From Bacillota bacterium (lineage in GTDB: Bacteria > Bacillota > UBA4882 > UBA8346), in assembly GCA_023400055.1 (NCBI GenBank), contig JAEXFN010000037.1, positions 1 to 23,482 on the forward strand: a DNA stretch of 23,482 nt, read 5' to 3'. Below the pieces are notes generated by a model. The model did not search any database and had not been told where the DNA came from. It was given only the letters and a program-made list of their open reading frames with translations. Positions 21,198 to 23,482 of this stretch are shown here, one piece after another. Each line of letters starts with the position of its first letter. The stretch's first letter is position 1. A program made the position numbers and the translations under genes.

Positions 21198-22355
21198 ATG
21201 AATCAGAAACAAAATATCACCGAAATCCTCCACCACCTGGGGGAGGACGACTTTCCGTTTGGCGCGGTCAGTCCACCGCTGTATCAGACTTCCATCTTCG
21301 CCTTTCCGACCTTCGAAGATTTCCAGCAGGCGATCGGCGATGAAGCCCACAACTGCCTTTACACGCGCGGCAACAATCCCACCGTGAACCTGCTGGAGCA
21401 GAAGGTCGCCGCCCTGGAACACGGCGAGCGGGCCAAGCTGGTCAGCTCGGGCGCGGCCGCCATCTCCGCCAGCATCCTGGCGTTCGTGCAGGCCGGCGAT
21501 CACGTGGTGATGGTGAGGGACGCCTACAGCTGGGCCAAAACTCTGCTCGAGAAATACCTGCCCCGTTTCGGGGTGACTCATAGCTGGGTCAGCGGCACGG
21601 ACGTGGCCGAGATCGAGGCGGCCATCCGTTCCAACACCAAGATCATCTACCTGGAGAGCCCGACCACTTTCCGTTTTGAACTGCAGGACCTCAAGGCAGT
21701 GGCGGCGCTGGCCAAAGGGCGCGGGATCCGGACGATCATCGACAATACCTGGGCGACGCCCATTTATCAGAATCCCTTGGACTACGGCATCGATCTGGTA
21801 GTCCACTCGGCGACCAAGTATTTCGGCGGCCACAGCGACGTGGTGGCCGGGGTGATCGTCGGAAACAGCGCCGATATCGAACATATTTTTGCGACCGAGT
21901 TTCTGAATATCGGCACGGTGCCCGATCCTTTCATGGCCTGGCTGCTGCTGCGGGGCTTGCGGACGCTGCAGGTCCGGATGCAGGCCCATTACGCCAATAC
22001 CCTAAAGATCGTCGATTACTTGGCCCGGCATCCCAAGATCGAGGATATTTACTATCCTTTTTACGCGCAGAATCCCCAGTATGAACTGGCCCGGGCGCAG
22101 ATGCGCGGCGGGTCGGGGCTGTTCTCGTTCAAGCTGGCCACCCGCGACGCGGCCCGGGTCGCCGCTTTCACCAACCGGCTGCGCTACTTCAAGCGGGCCG
22201 TCAGTTGGGGCGGTTATGAGAGCCTGGTCTTTCCGTATGCGGTCTCCCATCCCGACGCGACCGATGACCGGATCGCGGTGGTCCGGGTGCACATTGGGCT
22301 GGAAGAAGCGGAGTTGTTGATCGAGAGCCTGGATGAGGCCTTAAAAGCGATCTGA
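21198..22355 (+). CDS. PLP-dependent Cys/Met metabolism enzyme (cystathionine gamma-synthase/lyase family)
   Basis: A 385-residue cytoplasmic enzyme of the trans-sulfuration family, the usual length. Family signatures in order: N-terminal PPLYQTSIF and YTRGNNPTVNLLEQKVAALE, SSGAAAISASI for phosphate binding, the cofactor Asp in IDNTWATP, and the Schiff-base lysine K207 in VVHSATKYFGGHSDVVAG. The C-terminal domain has GGYESLVFPY and RVHIGLEEAELL. It could act as cystathionine gamma-synthase, beta-lyase, gamma-lyase or O-acetylhomoserine sulfhydrylase; sequence alone does not separate these. I choose ATG 21198, with AAAGGGAG 10 bases upstream; ATG 21147 adds 17 residues without a good ribosome site. 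It follows the sugar permeases in the same direction, an unexpected partner, and ends at a strong terminator. Confidence 0.88.
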   Translation: MNQKQNITEILHHLGEDDFPFGAVSPPLYQTSIFAFPTFEDFQQAIGDEAHNCLYTRGNNPTVNLLEQKVAALEHGERAKLVSSGAAAISASILAFVQAGDHVVMVRDAYSWAKTLLEKYLPRFGVTHSWVSGTDVAEIEAAIRSNTKIIYLESPTTFRFELQDLKAVAALAKGRGIRTIIDNTWATPIYQNPLDYGIDLVVHSATKYFGGHSDVVAGVIVGNSADIEHIFATEFLNIGTVPDPFMAWLLLRGLRTLQVRMQAHYANTLKIVDYLARHPKIEDIYYPFYAQNPQYELARAQMRGGSGLFSFKLATRDAARVAAFTNRLRYFKRAVSWGGYESLVFPYAVSHPDATDDRIAVVRVHIGLEEAELLIESLDEALKAI

Positions 22356-22383
22356 CTTGGGTCGGATGAGTCGATGTTCGTCC

Positions 22384-22417
22384 AAAAACCGGCGTTTATC
22401 CCAAACGCCGGTTTTTT
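22384..22417 (+). terminator. Strong terminator after the PLP-enzyme gene
   Basis: A perfect 14-bp stem, AAAAACCGGCGTTT (22384-22397) with 22403-22416, over the loop ATCCC, ends in a T-run. A-run and T-run on the two sides make it potentially bidirectional. Confidence 0.92.
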
Positions 22418-22511
22418 GGCGTCCGGGAAGGATAAGTCCGGCTTCCGCCGAATAAAACCTTAGCTGAAATTGGTTTTTTGGAGAATTCTATGCGCGAAGG
22501 GGGATGAACCG

Positions 22512-23231
22512 ATGCGGCTCGATCGCTATCTGGCCAACATGGGCTGCGGCAGCCGGAGCGAGGTGAAGCGGTGGATCCGCTCCGGGGCGGTGACCGTGAA
22601 CGGCCGGCCCGTCCGGGACGAGGCGCTGCAACTGGAGCCGGGCCGGGATACGGTTTGCGGCGACGGCCAAGGGATCCGCTATGCCCAATACCTCTATCTG
22701 ATGCTGCATAAACCGGCCGGCGTGGTCTCGGCCACCGAGGATAATCGGGACCGGACCGTCCTGGACCTGCTGGATGAGAAGTTCCGCAACAAGGGCCTGT
22801 TCCCCGTCGGCCGGCTGGACAAGGACACCGAGGGGCTGCTGCTGCTGACCAACCATGGCGAACTGGGCCATCGCCTGCTGGCCCCCAAAAAACACATTCC
22901 CAAACGCTATCTGGCCCGGCTGGACGGGACAGCCGACGCCGCGGATCAAGCGGCGTTCCGGGAAGGGATCGACATCGGCGGCTACCGGACCCTCCCGGCA
23001 GAGCTGCGGATCCTGGACGCCGGCCGCCAGTCCGAAGTGGAAGTGGTCATCCACGAAGGCAAGTTCCACCAGATCAAGCGGATGTTCGAGGCCCGGGGCA
23101 AACCGGTGCTCTATCTGAAACGGGTCGCCATGGGCGCGCTGGAGCTGGACCCGGCATTGCATCCGGGCGCGTACCGGGAGCTGACTCCCGCGGAAATCGG
23201 CTTTTTGCTGCAAGCGGTGGGCTTGGTTTAG
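22512..23231 (+). CDS. rsuA: 16S rRNA pseudouridine synthase, RsuA type
   Basis: A 239-residue enzyme converting a uridine of small-subunit rRNA to pseudouridine (U516 in E. coli). An S4 RNA-binding domain covers residues 1-60 (MRLDRYLANMGCGSRSEVKRWI...VTVNG). The catalytic domain follows, with LMLHKPAGVVSAT and the active-site motif GRLDKDTEGLLLLT containing D103, next to the equivalent D102 of E. coli RsuA. The IHEGKFHQIKRMFEARGKPV block is the family's C-terminal signature. Length fits RsuA (231) better than RluB (~290), but 23S-specific RluB/RluE-like activity cannot be excluded. ATG 22512 has AAGGGGG about 9 bases upstream; the in-frame ATG at 22470 has no ribosome site. It stands alone after a strong terminator. 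Confidence 0.88.
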   Translation: MRLDRYLANMGCGSRSEVKRWIRSGAVTVNGRPVRDEALQLEPGRDTVCGDGQGIRYAQYLYLMLHKPAGVVSATEDNRDRTVLDLLDEKFRNKGLFPVGRLDKDTEGLLLLTNHGELGHRLLAPKKHIPKRYLARLDGTADAADQAAFREGIDIGGYRTLPAELRILDAGRQSEVEVVIHEGKFHQIKRMFEARGKPVLYLKRVAMGALELDPALHPGAYRELTPAEIGFLLQAVGLV

Positions 23232-23316
23232 CCGGATGACTTAATCGGACTGGACCTGAAAACCCGGCCAAAGCCGGAAAGGTCACGGCACTGGTTCGAA
23301 GCGGTGAATCACTCCC

Positions 23317-23482
23317 AGCGGGAAGATCTTCATCCGCAAAAGATCGATCTGGAACCATCGCGGACAGATCTTTATTAACAAAAGATCGATCTTTATCCAC
23401 AAAAGATCGATCTGGAATCGTTGCAGACAGATCTTTATTAACAAAAGATCGATCTTTATCCACAAAAGATCGATCTGGAATC
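23317..23482. repeat. Array C: 21-bp units with 63-bp higher-order repeat, cut by the window end
   Basis: Units of exactly 21 bp start at 23317, 23338, 23359, 23380, 23401, 23422, 23443 and 23464. The main unit is AAAAGATCGATCTTTATCCA plus one base, containing the 14-bp perfect palindrome AAAGATCGATCTTT. Three different units form a 63-bp super-repeat (23338-23400 and 23401-23463) differing at only five positions. TTATCCACA occurs at 23393 and 23456, TTATTAACA at 23372 and 23435. GATCTTT and AAAGATC pair across a 7-nt loop (ATCCACA or ATTAACA), the same 7-7-7 geometry as array A but on the opposite strand. The minus-strand frame through it (DRSFVNKDLS-type repeats) lacks a start signal and is not called a gene. 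Confidence 0.85.

Noticed and set aside
23264..23277. CCGGC/GCCGG hairpin after rsuA as a terminator
   Set aside because: The stem is only 5 bp and no T-run follows on the plus strand; on the minus strand there is a short T-run but no gene to terminate.
23074..23463. Minus-strand 129-codon open frame with repeated DRSFVNKDLS peptides
   Set aside because: It is a by-product of the 21-bp (7-codon) period of array C continued antisense to rsuA. It has no ribosome site and no known protein features.

Overview
The window is about 23.5 kb of moderately GC-rich (high-50s % by eye) bacterial chromosome. The clearest content is sugar transport and sugar-responsive regulation. Strong AGGAGG ribosome sites, frequent GTG/TTG starts, sigma-A type promoters (TTGACA-17-TATCAT, TTGAAA-17-TATAAT), many intrinsic terminators and a GntR/LacI fusion regulator of the AraR type point to a Firmicute (Bacillota). 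The three sugar-binding proteins have ordinary signal peptides without a lipobox cysteine. Monoderm Firmicutes normally lipid-anchor these proteins, so I infer, with limited confidence, a diderm or Gram-negative-staining lineage such as the Hydrogenispora/OPB54/Limnochordia group. No tRNA, rRNA, transposase, phage gene or CRISPR array was seen.

Layout. (1) 1-512: hairpin-rich and then AT-rich non-coding DNA ending in a promoter. (2) 513-1436: a ketopantoate reductase (panE). (3) 1473-1640: an array of 21-bp units carrying phased DnaA-box-like 9-mers. (4) 1791-10205: a beta-galactoside-type locus. It has a divergent LacI regulator, a pair of matching operators, a sugar-binding protein, two CUT1 permeases, a cytoplasmic GH2 glycosidase, and a second binding protein with its own terminator. 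(5) 10206-11200: about 1 kb without genes, holding a long 21-bp-period array and two near-identical ~108-bp hairpin repeats. (6) 11201-13880: a NitT/TauT-type ABC transporter (binding protein, ATPase, permease) behind a leader that can mask its ribosome site. (7) 14165-16219: a class A penicillin-binding protein. (8) 16792-22355: an AraR-type regulator with two palindromic operators, a second CUT1 transporter and a PLP-dependent trans-sulfuration-type enzyme. (9) 22512-23231: an RsuA-type pseudouridine synthase, followed by a third 21-bp array that runs off the window end.

How it fits together. Two sugar regulons sit side by side, each with its own regulator. Both lack an ATPase gene, so the permeases presumably share a genome-wide MsmK/MsiK-type ATPase encoded elsewhere. 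In the first, an imported beta-glycoside would be hydrolysed inside the cell by the GH2 enzyme. In the second no hydrolase is visible.

The most unusual signal is the set of three intergenic arrays with an exact 21-bp period. Their arms are palindromic and in one array they co-vary between units. Two arrays contain regularly phased TTATCCACA-type 9-mers. The second notable signal is a perfect 11-bp anti-Shine-Dalgarno/Shine-Dalgarno pair ahead of the NitT/TauT operon, a candidate riboswitch or RNA switch that I could not assign to a known class.
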